Source: Micromonospora siamensis
Lineage (GTDB): Bacteria; Actinomycetota; Actinomycetes; Mycobacteriales; Micromonosporaceae
Direction: 5' to 3'
NCBI RefSeq assembly: GCF_900090305.1
Contig: NZ_LT607751.1
Coordinates: 1,178,001-1,242,000 of the forward strand
DNA length: 64,000 nucleotides
Under the pieces are notes generated by a model. The model ran no database searches, was not told the DNA's origin, and saw nothing but the letters and a program-made list of their open reading frames with translations. Below are positions 25,540-35,317 of the stretch, in pieces; positions within the stretch are counted from its first letter, which is position 1; every line of letters begins with the position of its first letter. Position numbers and translations under genes: made by a program.

Positions 25540-25900
25540 GCTGATCCTCCCCGGCCCGGCCCAGCGCCTCGTCCACCCCGCTGAGCGCGTCGATGATCTC
25601 GGCGGCGTTGGCCGCGTTGCGCTCCTCGGTCGTCCGGTAGTTGGCGATGATCGTGTCGGTCGCCGCGTCGGCCGCCGCCACGGCGAGCCGGAGCCGGTCG
25701 ACCTGCGCCACGTAGTTCGCCAGCACGTCGCCGTAGCGGTCCGCGTTGTCGCCCGCGTCGGCGAACCGGCCGAGGGCCGGCGGGCGCCCCGCGCCACCGC
25801 TGAGCTTCCTGAGCGTGGTCTCGGCCTCGGCCAGCCGGCCCGCCAACCGTTGCTTGAAGTCCTCAAGGGACAGTACGTCGACTGTCGTACGCCCGGTCAT
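25532..25900 (-). CDS. Short helical ESX-associated protein with YxxxE motif (module A)
   Basis: The 122-residue protein is almost wholly helical. It ends its long second helix with IIANYRTTEERNAANAAEI, where YRTTE fits the YxxxD/E export signal of type VII substrates. The same region aligns with RNYETAEEANAMSAQRM in the 36783 gene. It overlaps the long WXG protein gene by 8 bp, as expected for a secreted partner pair. The start at 25900 gives the family-like MTGRTTVDV N-terminus. Confidence 0.7.
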   Translation of the reverse strand: MTGRTTVDVLSLEDFKQRLAGRLAEAETTLRKLSGGAGRPPALGRFADAGDNADRYGDVLANYVAQVDRLRLAVAAADAATDTIIANYRTTEERNAANAAEIIDALSGVDEALGRAGEDQRV

Positions 25901-25980
25901 GGCTGCATCCCCGTAGTCATCGTCGATAACCGTTGCCCGCGCTCAGGTTAGTCGACCCGGACCAACCGGTGCGACCCGTC

Positions 25981-26001
25981 GACCGTCGCATGCCGACGGT
26001 C
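25981..26001 (-). terminator. Small hairpin after eccB
   Basis: Arms at 25981-25988 and 25994-26001 pair over 8 bp around a 5-nt loop, 29 bp past the eccB stop. The stem is short, so termination is only likely, not certain. Confidence 0.35.
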
Positions 26002-26029
26002 CGGCCGCCCGGTCCGGCGGCTGCTCCGG

Positions 26030-27508
26030 TCAGCCACCCGAGCCGTCGGGAGTGACCGAGGACGAGGGACTCTCCGGCCCCGGCGAGCGACGCCCCGAGG
26101 GCTCGAAGAAGGTCTGGGCGGCCACCCGGTCCAGGGTCGGGCCGGTCGGTACGAGGGCGAGCAGCGACGCCGGCACGGTCAGCGGGGTCACCCCGGCGTA
26201 GCCCAGCGCGGCCACCGCGTCCCCACCGCGGGTGCCCAGCGGATGACGTACCCCCTGCGAGCTGATCAGGTAGACGGTCGAGCCGGCGGCCGGCTCGCCG
26301 CCCTCCCCGGAGCCCGCCGCGGCCCGGACCAGGACGCCCTTGCCCCCGGGGAGCACCACCCGGTCGGCGGTCCGCACCTGGTCACGGGTGCCCTGCCGGA
26401 CCGCCCGGTCCTCGTCGCTCGGCGGCGTCAGCTCGGCCGGCGGACGGTCGAACGCCTCCACGGCCGTGCGGGGCGGGCCGCCGTCCGGACCCTGCCGGTA
26501 GGTGGCGCAGAGCACCGTCTCGCCCGACCGCGCCGGCTGCATCACCGGCATCCGGGCGGGCATCCCCGGTGCCTCCAGCGGCTTGCGGACCAGCAACTTG
26601 CCGGCGAGGTCCGGGGTGATGTCGGTGATCCGACCGCCGTCCCCGAGGAGCAGCAGCGCGGTCACCTCGCCGATCGAGACCAGGCCCTCCCGGGTCAGTA
26701 GGTAGTGGCTGCCGGCCGCCCGGAACACCTGGCCGATCCTGGCCGGGGCGTCTCCGACCGCCAGCCCGCTGCGCTCGCCGTCCCCGTCGACCTGCGGCGC
26801 CTTCAGCACCGGCCCGGCCGGCACCGCGTTGAGCAGCTGGTCGCCGACGTCCAGCGTGGTCGTGCCGGTGATGCCCAGCGCCGCCACCGACGCCTCACCG
26901 CCGGCCAACTGGAGGCGGGAGTTGTTGGTGAGCAGGTAACGCTTCCCGCCGGCGGTCGCCAGCACCGCCCGGTCGGTGAGCGGGGTGCCGCCCGGCAACG
27001 GCCGGTCGATCAGCAACTGGGTGGCCGGGTGACGGGGATCGGTCGGGTCGGGCACCGCGCAGATCGACCAGGGGAGACTCACCAGCGACCTCGGGTCCGG
27101 CAGGTCGTCCGGGGCGCCGACGATGCCGACCGTACGGCCACGTGGCTGGTCCTCGATGGACGCCCGGGACATCGTCCGCGCCTCGACGTCCGGCTTGTCG
27201 AGGATCAGCCGGGCCGAGGCGTAGTTCAACGTCGGGTGCAGCCGCCCCTCGACGAAGACGTACGTCGCGCCGGTCTCCCGCTCGATCACCAGCGTGTCCG
27301 GGTCGAGCGGGGCCGCGTTGCCGGTCAGCTGCCCGTACGCCCCGGCGCCGCCGAGCACGACGGCGGCGGCCAGCACGCTGCCCAGGACCGCCAGGCCGAG
27401 CCGGCGCATCGGCAGGTTGTTGGTCTCCGGGTCGCCGGAGAGCACCGCCGAGACGATGCGGCGGGTGACGAACCGGTACGCCTGCACCTGATCGCGGCGG
27501 GTCCGCAT
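26030..27508 (-). CDS. eccB: Type VII secretion protein EccB
   Basis: The 492-residue protein begins MRTRRDQVQAYRFVTRRIVS, the conserved EccB N-terminus. One transmembrane helix follows (about 38-62, LGLAVLGSVLAAAVVLGGAGAYG) and then the large extracytoplasmic R-repeat domain (VIERETGATYVFVEGRLHPTLNYASARLIL, VGIVGAPDDLP, HYLLTREGLVSIG). EccB is a core membrane component of ESX secretion complexes. GGAGG precedes the start. It is divergent from eccE, with 165 bp of shared promoter region, and points away from eccC. Confidence 0.95.
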   Translation of the reverse strand: MRTRRDQVQAYRFVTRRIVSAVLSGDPETNNLPMRRLGLAVLGSVLAAAVVLGGAGAYGQLTGNAAPLDPDTLVIERETGATYVFVEGRLHPTLNYASARLILDKPDVEARTMSRASIEDQPRGRTVGIVGAPDDLPDPRSLVSLPWSICAVPDPTDPRHPATQLLIDRPLPGGTPLTDRAVLATAGGKRYLLTNNSRLQLAGGEASVAALGITGTTTLDVGDQLLNAVPAGPVLKAPQVDGDGERSGLAVGDAPARIGQVFRAAGSHYLLTREGLVSIGEVTALLLLGDGGRITDITPDLAGKLLVRKPLEAPGMPARMPVMQPARSGETVLCATYRQGPDGGPPRTAVEAFDRPPAELTPPSDEDRAVRQGTRDQVRTADRVVLPGGKGVLVRAAAGSGEGGEPAAGSTVYLISSQGVRHPLGTRGGDAVAALGYAGVTPLTVPASLLALVPTGPTLDRVAAQTFFEPSGRRSPGPESPSSSVTPDGSGG

Positions 27509-27673
27509 GAGTAACCTCCGGCCGGGGGGTGGATCCGCGGCACCGAAGGTCTCGTCGGCGTCGCGGGCTTCCCTACGATAAGGGGCCGCAGGCGGGTCAT
27601 CGGGACCCCTGCCCGTCCCCGGCGGCGACAGCACCGGCGGACCACCCGCCCCGTCCAGAGAGGACGCCCAGCG

Positions 27674-28846
27674 ATGATGCAGGTCCAGGTGCCGCCCGGC
27701 GGTACGACCACCGCCACCGCCGACCTTCCGGCGCCGGCCGCCGCCCGGCGGGCCCGGGGGCGGATCGGCCCGGTCGTGGTGGGGCAGCTGGTGGCGGTCG
27801 AGCTCTGCGCGCTCGCCGCCGGGCTGGCCCTCGGCGGTCCGGGCTGGCTGCTCGGCCTGGTCGGGGTGCTGGCCGCGTCGGGGGTGCTGGCCACCTTCGC
27901 CCGTCGGGGTGGCCGCTGGTGGTACGAGGACCTGCTGCTGCGCCGGAGCCTGCGGCGACGCCGGCAGGGTGCCCGGGCCGCGCTGGCCGGCGGCACGGAG
28001 GACGTCCGGCTGGCCGCGCTGGCGCCGGAGCTGACCGTGGTCGAGCTGACCGAGCGGGGCACCCGGCTCGGCGTCGGGCAGGACGCCCGGGGCTTCTTCG
28101 CCGCGCTGGCCCTGGTGGGCCGGGCGGACGCCGGGGGCGGTTCGGTGGAGGCGTCGGCGGTGGACCGGGCGCTGCGGGTGCTCGCCGAGTTCAGCGGACC
28201 GGTCACCGCCACCCAGGTGGTGTCGCACACCCTGGTCTGGTATCCGGTGCCCGGCGGCCCACCGGCGGCGCACCGTACGGTCTGGGTGGCGTTGCGGCTC
28301 TCGGTGGCCGACGCCCGGGCGGAGTCGGTCAGCCGGGGTGGCGGGCTGCGCGGCGTGCACCGCACCGTGGCGGCCGGGGTCGGTCGGCTGGGCAAGGCGC
28401 TCACCGCGGCGGGCCTGCCGCACCGGGTGCTCGGCCGGGACGAGCTGCGCGCGGCGGTGGTCTCCGCGGCCGGCCTGGACCTGGCGCCGGAGCCCCCGGC
28501 GGAGACCTGGACGGGGCTACGCGGCGGCGGCTGGACCCAGCGTTGCCTGGCCCTGCGGACCCGGCCGGGCACACCCCTGGCTGGCCTGGTGGACGCCGTG
28601 ACGGCGACCTCCGCGCCGTCGCACACGGTCGCCGCGACGGTGCCGCCGGGCGGGCAGCGGATCCAGCCCCTGCTGCGGGTGGCCGCCACCGACAACCACG
28701 TGGACGCCCTGGTCAAGGCGGTACGCGAGGTGGCCCGTCGGGCCGGTGCGCCGACCCGGCCGCTGGACGGGCAGCACGCCCCCGGGGTCTACGCCACCGC
28801 TCCGGTGGCCGCCCCGTCGCCGGCGACGGTCAGGGCCGCAGGTTGA
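27674..28846 (+). CDS. eccE: Type VII secretion protein EccE
   Basis: The 390-residue protein has two transmembrane helices near the N-terminus (about 33-75: VVVGQLVAVELCALAAGLAL, LLGLVGVLAASGVLATF), then the soluble EccE domain (GRWWYEDLLLRR, LGVGQDARGFFAALALVGR, GGGWTQRCLALRTRPGTPLA). EccE caps the ESX inner-membrane complex at the periphery. Its 3' end overlaps the convergent eccD by 17 bp, an arrangement unlike the single-direction mycobacterial ESX operons. Confidence 0.88.
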   Translation: MMQVQVPPGGTTTATADLPAPAAARRARGRIGPVVVGQLVAVELCALAAGLALGGPGWLLGLVGVLAASGVLATFARRGGRWWYEDLLLRRSLRRRRQGARAALAGGTEDVRLAALAPELTVVELTERGTRLGVGQDARGFFAALALVGRADAGGGSVEASAVDRALRVLAEFSGPVTATQVVSHTLVWYPVPGGPPAAHRTVWVALRLSVADARAESVSRGGGLRGVHRTVAAGVGRLGKALTAAGLPHRVLGRDELRAAVVSAAGLDLAPEPPAETWTGLRGGGWTQRCLALRTRPGTPLAGLVDAVTATSAPSHTVAATVPPGGQRIQPLLRVAATDNHVDALVKAVREVARRAGAPTRPLDGQHAPGVYATAPVAAPSPATVRAAG

Positions 28847-30227
28847 CGATCCAGCCGTACAGGCCGCAGACCCAGACGGCCAGCGGCACCAGCGCGACGA
28901 TCACCAGGATCTCGACGATGTCCAGCATCCGGCCCCAGAGCGGGGAGATCGGCTTGCCGGCCACGGTCAGCCCGTAGATCAGGCTGACCACCCCGGCGAG
29001 CAGCAGCCCGCCCAGCACCACGCCGAGCCGGGTGCCCAGGCCGCCGGCGGTGAACGTGGCCCACCCGGCCAGCACCAGGCCGGCGGTGCCGGCGAGCAGG
29101 ACCGGGGTGCGCTGGGCGCGGCCGACGAACGGCCGGGCCCGCAGCAGCGACAGCACGGCAAGCACCAGGCAGAGCAGCACGGCCGGCAGCCGCCCGTCCA
29201 CGGCCAACACCAGCTCACCGCCGAGCACCAGCAGTGACACCGTCCACAGCAGACCGGTCAGGAACTGGTCGGCGCGTTCGCTGAGCCGCAGCACCTGCCG
29301 GCCGTCCACCGTCTCCGCGTCGGTCTTCAGGTCGTCCGGGCCGGTCGGGATGGACGGCACCGGCAGCCGGGCCAGCCGGTACGCGGCCATCGGCAGCATC
29401 GGCAGGGTGCCGAACGCCACCGTCGCCACGATCGCCGCCGCGGCTGCGGGGCTCGCCCCGAACACCAGGCAGGCCACCGCGCCCAGGGCCACCGCCGCGC
29501 CCACCGAGGTGGCCCCGACGAAGAGCGGCAGCCGGTCACCGACCGCCAGCGCGGCCAGCGCGCCGAAGACCGCCACCGCCGTCGCGGCGAGCAGGACGTG
29601 CGGGCTGGCCAGCTCGGCCAGGGTGCGGTCGCCGGCCAGCACCAGCAGGCCGCCGACGGCCGCGAAACCGGTGCCGGCAAGGCCGAGCAGGGCGCCGGTC
29701 CGGCTGTCCCCGGCGGCCCGGGACAGCACCGCGGCGCCCACCAGCAGGGCGACCGCGACCAGCAGCGCGGCCAGTGCCCCGGGCAGCTGCGGCGGGCCGG
29801 CGAAGAGCGTCGCCGTCGCGCCGGCGGCCAGGGTCACACCGGCGAAGAGCACCGAGAAGGAGCGGGTGGTGGCGACCTGCCAGGCGCCGGGCCGCTGGTT
29901 GGTGGCGGTGGCCACCGCGTCCACCACGTCGTCGAAGACGATCTCGGGGGCGGCGGCCGCGCGGGGGTTGAAGTAGAGCACCTCGCCGTCGCGGACGCCG
30001 AGCTGGGTGGGCGTACGCCCGCCGTCGAGCGGTGGGCCCCCGAGCCGGGCCAGGCTCCACCCGCCGTGCCGGACCCCCTCGTCGGCCAGGTCCTCGCCGG
30101 CGTAGCGGAGCAGCGTGGGCAGCAGGTCGGCCAGCGGCACGTCCGACGGCAGGGCGAGGTCCATCCTGGTCCGCGGCGCCACGACGGTGATCCGGCTCAG
30201 CCCGCCGGTCGCGGTCTTCGTCGCCAC
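28830..30227 (-). CDS. eccD: Type VII secretion integral membrane protein EccD
   Basis: The 465-residue protein has a ubiquitin-like N-terminal domain (about 10-95; [20 protein letters not shown]) and about eleven transmembrane helices (about 120-460). The cytosolic loop [20 protein letters not shown] between helices is typical of EccD. It forms the membrane channel vestibule of the ESX complex. The GTG at 30227 follows GGAGG. It is divergent from eccC, sharing a 171 bp control region, and convergent with eccE. Confidence 0.92.
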   Translation of the reverse strand: MATKTATGGLSRITVVAPRTRMDLALPSDVPLADLLPTLLRYAGEDLADEGVRHGGWSLARLGGPPLDGGRTPTQLGVRDGEVLYFNPRAAAAPEIVFDDVVDAVATATNQRPGAWQVATTRSFSVLFAGVTLAAGATATLFAGPPQLPGALAALLVAVALLVGAAVLSRAAGDSRTGALLGLAGTGFAAVGGLLVLAGDRTLAELASPHVLLAATAVAVFGALAALAVGDRLPLFVGATSVGAAVALGAVACLVFGASPAAAAAIVATVAFGTLPMLPMAAYRLARLPVPSIPTGPDDLKTDAETVDGRQVLRLSERADQFLTGLLWTVSLLVLGGELVLAVDGRLPAVLLCLVLAVLSLLRARPFVGRAQRTPVLLAGTAGLVLAGWATFTAGGLGTRLGVVLGGLLLAGVVSLIYGLTVAGKPISPLWGRMLDIVEILVIVALVPLAVWVCGLYGWIVNLRP

Positions 30228-30398
30228 TGTGGCCTCCTCGTGCTCGCCTACGATCCACCCGACCGGCGGCGTCCGACCCCACGGGTCCACGACGCCCCCG
30301 GGAGATTACCTACGATGGCGGGCGCACAGGTTGCCCACCCGACGACTCGGGGTCGTTGGCAGACCACGATCAGGGCCGCTTCTGGGGAGGAGACAGCC

Positions 30399-33300
30399 GT
30401 GAGCACGGTGGTGTTCCGTCGGCTTCCACGTCAACCGGGGCCCGCGCTGCCGCGCGGCGAGGTGCTGCTGGAGTCCCCACCGGAGTTGCCCGAGCAGACG
30501 CCGCGCAGCATGGGGCAGATCCTGATGATCCTGCCGATGATGTGCGGGGTCGGCGCGATGGCGTTCCTCTACGCCGGCAGGGGCGGCGGGATGATCACGT
30601 ACGTCGCCGGCGGCCTGTTCGGGGTCTCCATGCTCGGCATGGCGCTGGGCACCCTCGCCGGTGGCAACAACGACAAGGCCGAGCTGAACGCCGAGCGGCG
30701 CGACTACATGCGCTACCTGGCGCAGATGCGCAAGCGCACCCGGCGCGCGGCCGAGCAGCAGCGGGCCGCGATGGCCTGGCGGCATCCGGAGCCGGACGCG
30801 CTCTGGTCGATCGCGGCGTCCCGCCGGCTGTGGGAGCGGCGGATCACCGAGGACGACTTCGGCGAGGCGCGGATCGCGCTCGGCCCGCAGCGGCTGGCCG
30901 TGGAGATCGTGCCACCGGAGACCAAGCCGGTGGAGGACCTGGAGCCGATGAGCGCGATCGCGCTGCGGCGCTTCGTCCGGGCCCACTCGACCGTGCCCGA
31001 CCTGCCCACCGCGTTGTCGCTGCGGGCGTTCAGCCGGATCGTGCTGCGTGGTGACCGGGAGCCGGTGCTGGACCTGACCCGCGCCGCCCTCGGCCAGCTG
31101 GTCACCTTCCACGCCCCCGACGACCTGGTCGTGGTGGTGGTCGCGGCACCGGACCGGCAGGCCGCCTGGGACTGGGTGAAGTGGCTGCCGCACGCGCACC
31201 ACAGTGGTCGTACCGACGCGGCGGGAGCGCGCCGGCTGGTCTTCGCGAGCCTCGCCGAGGCCGAGGAGTCCCTCGCCGGTGAGCTCTCCGGCCGGCCCCG
31301 GTTCGCCCCGGAGGCGAAGCCGCTGACCACCGCCGCGCACCTGGTCGTGGTGGTCGACGGCGGGGAGCTCTCGCCGACCTGCCAGCTGATGGGGCCGGGG
31401 CTGCTCGGCGCCACGGTGGTGGACCTCTCCGGCACCGTGCCCCGCGACGCCGGCCGCTGGCTGCTCTGCCTCGACGTCGGCGACGGCAGCTCGCTGGAGC
31501 TGGTCCGGGGCACCAGCTCCAGCCGGCTGGGCCGGCCGGACCGGCTCGACGCGTCCGCCGCCGAGGGGCTGGCCCGGCAGATCGCCCCGTACCGGCTCTC
31601 CCAGCAGCAGACCACCAGCGAGGAGCCGCTGGCGCGCAGCATGGAGCTGCCCGACCTGCTCGGCGTCTCCGACGCCGCCGCGGTCGACGTCCGGCAGACC
31701 TGGCAGCCGCGCGGGCACCGGGACCGGCTGCGCATCCCGCTCGGCGTCGGCCCGGACGGCAACGTCGTGGAGCTGGACTTCAAGGAGTCCGCGCACGAGG
31801 GCATGGGACCGCACGGCCTGGTGATCGGCGCGACCGGCTCCGGCAAGAGCGAGCTGCTGCGTACGGTGGTGGCCGCGCTGGCGGTCACCCACTCCTCGGA
31901 GGAACTGAACTTCGTCCTGGTCGACTTCAAGGGTGGCGCGACGTTCGCGTCGCTGGACGCCCTGCCGCACACCAGCGCGGTGATCACCAACCTGTCGGAC
32001 GAGCTGCCGCTGGTGGACCGGATGCGGGATGCCCTGGCCGGCGAGATGAACCGCCGGCAGGAGGTGCTGCGGGCCGCCGGCAACTACGTCTCCCGCTACG
32101 AGTACGAGAAGGCCAGGGCCGCTGGTGAGCCGCTGGACCCGATGCCCAGCCTGCTGATCATCTGTGACGAGTTCAGCGAGCTGCTCGCCGCGAAGCCGGA
32201 CTTCATCGACCTGTTCGTGATGATCGGCCGGCTGGGCCGGTCGCTCGGCGTGCACCTGCTGCTCGCCTCGCAGCGGCTGGAGGAGGGCAAGCTGCGCGGC
32301 CTGGACACCCACCTGTCGTACCGGATCGGCCTGCGGACGTTCTCGGCGGTGGAGAGCCGGATCGTGCTCGGGGTGCCCGACGCGTACGAGCTGCCCAGCG
32401 CGCCGGGCCACGGCTACCTGAAGACGGACACCAGCACCATGCTGCGGTTCCGGGCGGCGTACGTCTCCGGGCCGTACCGGGCGCCGGGGCAGACCGCCGC
32501 GGTGACCCGGGCCGCCGTGCAGCGCCGGATCGTGCCGTACGGGGTGGACTTCGTCCCGGTGCGCTCGGCCGAGCTGCCGGTGGAGACCGCGCCGGAGCCG
32601 GAGCAGCCGACCGACGGCAAGGCGGTCGCCATGCTCGACGTGCTGATCGAGCGGCTCACCGGGCAGGGCCGCCCGGCGCACCAGGTCTGGCTGCCGCCGC
32701 TGGCCGAGCCGCCCGGCCTGGCCGAGCTGCTGGGCCCGCTGGCCGTGCACCCGAGCTTCGGGCTGTGCACCGCCAACTGGCCGGGTCGGGGCCGGCTCAC
32801 CGTGCCGGTCGGGGTGGTGGACCGCCCGTACGAGCAGCGCCGCGACCCGATGCTGGTGGAGCTGGCCGGCGCGGGCGGCAACGTGGTGGTGGTCGGCGCC
32901 GCGCTCAGCGGCAAGAGCACCATGCTGCGGTCGCTGATCGCCTCGCTGTCGCTCACCCACACCCCGCGCGAGGTGCAGTTCTTCTGCCTGGACTTCGGCG
33001 GCGGGGCGTTGCGCAGCCTGGACGGGCTGCCGCACGTGTCCGGGGTGGCCGGCCGGCGGGACACCGAGGCGGTCCGCCGGACCGTGGCCGAGGTGGTGGC
33101 GCTCCTGGACGACCGAGAGGCCCGCTTCGCCCAGCACGGGATCGACTCGATGGCCGGCTACCGTCGCCGCCGGGCCGCCGGGGAGTTCGCCGACGACCCG
33201 TTCGGGGACGTCTTCCTGGTGGTGGACGGCTGGGGCACGCTGCGCCAGGAGTACGAGGAGCTGGAGCAGACCATCACCACGCTGGCCAACCGGGGCCTGG

Positions 33301-34361
33301 GGTTCGGCGTGCACGTGGTGATCACGGCGACCCGCTGGGCGGAGATCCGGATCAACATGCGGGATCTGCTCGGCACCAAGCTGGAGCTGCGCCTCGGTGA
33401 CCCGGCCGAGTCGGAGCTCGACCGGCGGGCCGCGGCGAACGTTCCGGAGAAGTCCCCGGGCCGGGGCCTGACCCGCGACAAGCTGCACTTCCTCACCGCG
33501 GTCTCGCGGATCGACGGACGGCGCGACATCGAGGACCTGACCGAGGCGTCGGCGGCGCTGGCGCGGCACGTGGCGGAGAACTGGCCGGGCCGGCCGGCGC
33601 CGAAGGTGCGCCTGCTGCCGCGCCGGCTCTCCCTGGCGGAGCTGGCCCGGGTGGTCGACCGGTCCGTGCCGGGGCTGCCCATCGGGGTGAACGAGTCGGC
33701 CCTGGCGCCGGTGTACCTGGACCTGGCCGGCGAGCCGCACCTGACCGTCTTCGGCGACGCCGAGTGCGGCAAGACGAACCTGCTGCGGCTGATCGCCCGG
33801 CAGATCGTGGACCGGTACACCCCGGCACAGGCCAGGCTGGTCATCGCCGACTACCGGCGCGGCCTGCTCGGTGCGGTGGAGGGCGACCACCTGCTCGACT
33901 ACGCGCCGTCGAACCAGGTGTTCGCGAAGGGGCTGGCGTCGATCCGCAGCGCACTGCAGAACCGGTTGCCGGGCCCGGAGGTGACCGCCGCGCAGTTGCG
34001 TGACCGCAGCTGGTGGAAGGGGCCGGAGCTGTACATCCTGGTGGACGACTACGACCTGGTGGCCTCGGGCGGCAACAATCCGCTCAGCGCCCTGCACGAG
34101 CTGCTGCCGCAGGCCCGGGACATCGGCCTGCACCTGATCGTCACCCGCCGGGTGGGCGGGGTGGCCCGGGCGCTCTACGAGCCGGTGCTGCAACGGCTGC
34201 GCGAGCTGGACTCGCCGGGGTTGCTGATGTCCGGCAACCGGGAGGAGGGCGCCGTGTTCGGCACCCTGCGGCCGACCCCGCAGCCGCCGGGTCGAGGCGT
34301 GCTGGTCCGTCGCCGGGACGGCCAGCAGCTGATCCAGACCGCCTGGGTGGACCCGGGCTGA
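30399..34361 (+). CDS. eccC: Type VII secretion ATPase EccC (EccCa-EccCb fusion)
   Basis: The 1320-residue motor starts at a GTG behind GGGGAGGAG. Two transmembrane helices (about 45-90) lead into three FtsK/SpoIIIE ATPase domains. Walker A motifs are GATGSGKS (about 477-484), GAALSGKS (about 833) and GDAECGKT (about 1119), with Walker B-type strands [15 protein letters not shown] and YILVDDYD. The fused single-chain form is the ESX-3/ESX-5-like and general actinobacterial type. It recognises substrate C-terminal signals and drives export of the WXG100 proteins encoded next. Confidence 0.96.
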   Translation: MSTVVFRRLPRQPGPALPRGEVLLESPPELPEQTPRSMGQILMILPMMCGVGAMAFLYAGRGGGMITYVAGGLFGVSMLGMALGTLAGGNNDKAELNAERRDYMRYLAQMRKRTRRAAEQQRAAMAWRHPEPDALWSIAASRRLWERRITEDDFGEARIALGPQRLAVEIVPPETKPVEDLEPMSAIALRRFVRAHSTVPDLPTALSLRAFSRIVLRGDREPVLDLTRAALGQLVTFHAPDDLVVVVVAAPDRQAAWDWVKWLPHAHHSGRTDAAGARRLVFASLAEAEESLAGELSGRPRFAPEAKPLTTAAHLVVVVDGGELSPTCQLMGPGLLGATVVDLSGTVPRDAGRWLLCLDVGDGSSLELVRGTSSSRLGRPDRLDASAAEGLARQIAPYRLSQQQTTSEEPLARSMELPDLLGVSDAAAVDVRQTWQPRGHRDRLRIPLGVGPDGNVVELDFKESAHEGMGPHGLVIGATGSGKSELLRTVVAALAVTHSSEELNFVLVDFKGGATFASLDALPHTSAVITNLSDELPLVDRMRDALAGEMNRRQEVLRAAGNYVSRYEYEKARAAGEPLDPMPSLLIICDEFSELLAAKPDFIDLFVMIGRLGRSLGVHLLLASQRLEEGKLRGLDTHLSYRIGLRTFSAVESRIVLGVPDAYELPSAPGHGYLKTDTSTMLRFRAAYVSGPYRAPGQTAAVTRAAVQRRIVPYGVDFVPVRSAELPVETAPEPEQPTDGKAVAMLDVLIERLTGQGRPAHQVWLPPLAEPPGLAELLGPLAVHPSFGLCTANWPGRGRLTVPVGVVDRPYEQRRDPMLVELAGAGGNVVVVGAALSGKSTMLRSLIASLSLTHTPREVQFFCLDFGGGALRSLDGLPHVSGVAGRRDTEAVRRTVAEVVALLDDREARFAQHGIDSMAGYRRRRAAGEFADDPFGDVFLVVDGWGTLRQEYEELEQTITTLANRGLGFGVHVVITATRWAEIRINMRDLLGTKLELRLGDPAESELDRRAAANVPEKSPGRGLTRDKLHFLTAVSRIDGRRDIEDLTEASAALARHVAENWPGRPAPKVRLLPRRLSLAELARVVDRSVPGLPIGVNESALAPVYLDLAGEPHLTVFGDAECGKTNLLRLIARQIVDRYTPAQARLVIADYRRGLLGAVEGDHLLDYAPSNQVFAKGLASIRSALQNRLPGPEVTAAQLRDRSWWKGPELYILVDDYDLVASGGNNPLSALHELLPQARDIGLHLIVTRRVGGVARALYEPVLQRLRELDSPGLLMSGNREEGAVFGTLRPTPQPPGRGVLVRRRDGQQLIQTAWVDPG

Positions 34362-34465
34362 GGCGTCCGCGCCGGCCGCACCGGGTGACGGCGGCGGCCG
34401 GCGTACGCCTTGTTCGGCAACGGCTTGCGGCAGGTCCACTGTGCTCTTCGCGGGTGGACGACCGG

Positions 34466-34487
34466 CTGTCCGGAGCGGACCGGACAG
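34466..34487. promoter_or_regulatory. Inverted repeat upstream of the WXG100 pair
   Basis: CTGTCCGG (34466-34473) and CCGGACAG (34480-34487) flank 6 nt, about 130 bp before the first WXG100 gene. It could be an operator or a leader hairpin; nothing else identifies it. The rest of the 257 bp gap shows no gene. Confidence 0.35.
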
Positions 34488-34618
34488 GGCTGCGCGGCGT
34501 GGACACGGTGGGCTACCGTCTGCCTGAGAAATGTCCGTCGGTGGGGTGGCTTGCCTTGCCGCGGGGGAGGGGCGCGGCAGTTTTCCGCCGCCACAACGAT
34601 GACGGAAGGGTGTGAAGC

Positions 34619-34927
34619 ATGGCGTTCGAGGTCGAAGCATCGACTCTGCATCAAGCCGCGAGTGACGTGCGGTCCACGCGCAGCGAGGTCGACGGCGAGC
34701 TGAAGAAGCTGTGGAACGTGGTCGACGACCTGGCCATCGCCTGGAAGGGCCAGGCGTCCACTGGCTTCCAGTCGCTGATGACGCGCTGGAGCGAGGACAC
34801 GACCAAGCTGCTGACGGCGATGGACAGCATCGCGGACCTGCTCGACAAGTCGGGTACGACGCACCAGGTCAACGACGAAGAGCAGCAGCAGATGCTGGAC
34901 AAGTTCCACTCTGCTCTCAACCCGTGA
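34619..34927 (+). CDS. WXG100 family type VII secretion target (EsxA/B-like 1)
   Basis: The 102-residue protein has the WXG100 hairpin: helix 1, the turn DDLAIAWKGQAS with WKG at about 42-44, and helix 2 (FQSLMTRWSEDTTKLLTAMD). It ends with an acidic/Gln-rich tail without a YxxxE motif, so it probably rides as the partner of the second WXG100 protein. GAAGGG precedes the ATG. It sits 257 bp after eccC and 31 bp before its partner. Confidence 0.93.
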   Translation: MAFEVEASTLHQAASDVRSTRSEVDGELKKLWNVVDDLAIAWKGQASTGFQSLMTRWSEDTTKLLTAMDSIADLLDKSGTTHQVNDEEQQQMLDKFHSALNP

Positions 34928-34958
34928 TCCGCAGCCAGGAGCAGAGGGAGGTAAAGCC

Positions 34959-35237
34959 ATGATCAAGGTTGACTACGCGGTCCTCGAGAGCAGCAACCAG
35001 CAGATGCTGGCCATCTCGCGGACCATCGACGAGAAGCTGGACACGCTCCGGTCGATGCTCAGCAAGCTGCAGTGGGACGGCCAGGACCGGGCCGCCTACG
35101 AGCAGCACCAGGCGCAGTGGGACGCCGCCGTCCGGGACATCAACAAGATCCTGAACGAGATCGGTGGCGCCGTCGGTGTGGCGCGCGAGAACTACGTCAG
35201 CACCGAGATGAGCAACGCCAGGGTCTGGGGCAACTGA
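34959..35237 (+). CDS. WXG100 family type VII secretion target (EsxA/B-like 2)
   Basis: The 92-residue helical-hairpin protein has the turn LSKLQWDGQDRAAYEQH with WDG at about 39-41. Its C-terminal ENYVSTEMSNARVWGN contains YVSTE, which fits the YxxxD/E secretion motif read by EccC. It is the likely signal-bearing half of the exported heterodimer with the 34619 product. A strong GGAGG site precedes the ATG, and a terminator hairpin follows the stop. Confidence 0.93.
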   Translation: MIKVDYAVLESSNQQMLAISRTIDEKLDTLRSMLSKLQWDGQDRAAYEQHQAQWDAAVRDINKILNEIGGAVGVARENYVSTEMSNARVWGN

Positions 35238-35250
35238 GATAATCGCCCGC

Positions 35251-35285
35251 GCGGCTCCGGTCCGGTCTGACCGGGCCGGAGCCGC
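35251..35285 (+). terminator. Terminator hairpin after the WXG100 pair
   Basis: Arms at 35251-35265 and 35271-35285 pair over 15 bp with one wobble around a 5-nt loop, 13 bp past the stop. It separates the highly expressed cargo pair from the mycosin gene. Confidence 0.75.
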
Positions 35286-35317
35286 GCTGCGTTGTCAGCC
35301 AGCCAGGTGGGAGAGCC

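Noticed and set aside
29598..30398. In-frame extension upstream of eccC through the eccD region
   Set aside because: The extension is antisense to eccD and low complexity; the GTG at 30399 has an excellent ribosome site and gives the normal EccC N-terminus.
30306..34640. 1444-residue open frame antisense to eccC
   Set aside because: Same high-GC effect. The sense strand encodes a complete three-domain EccC with all Walker motifs.
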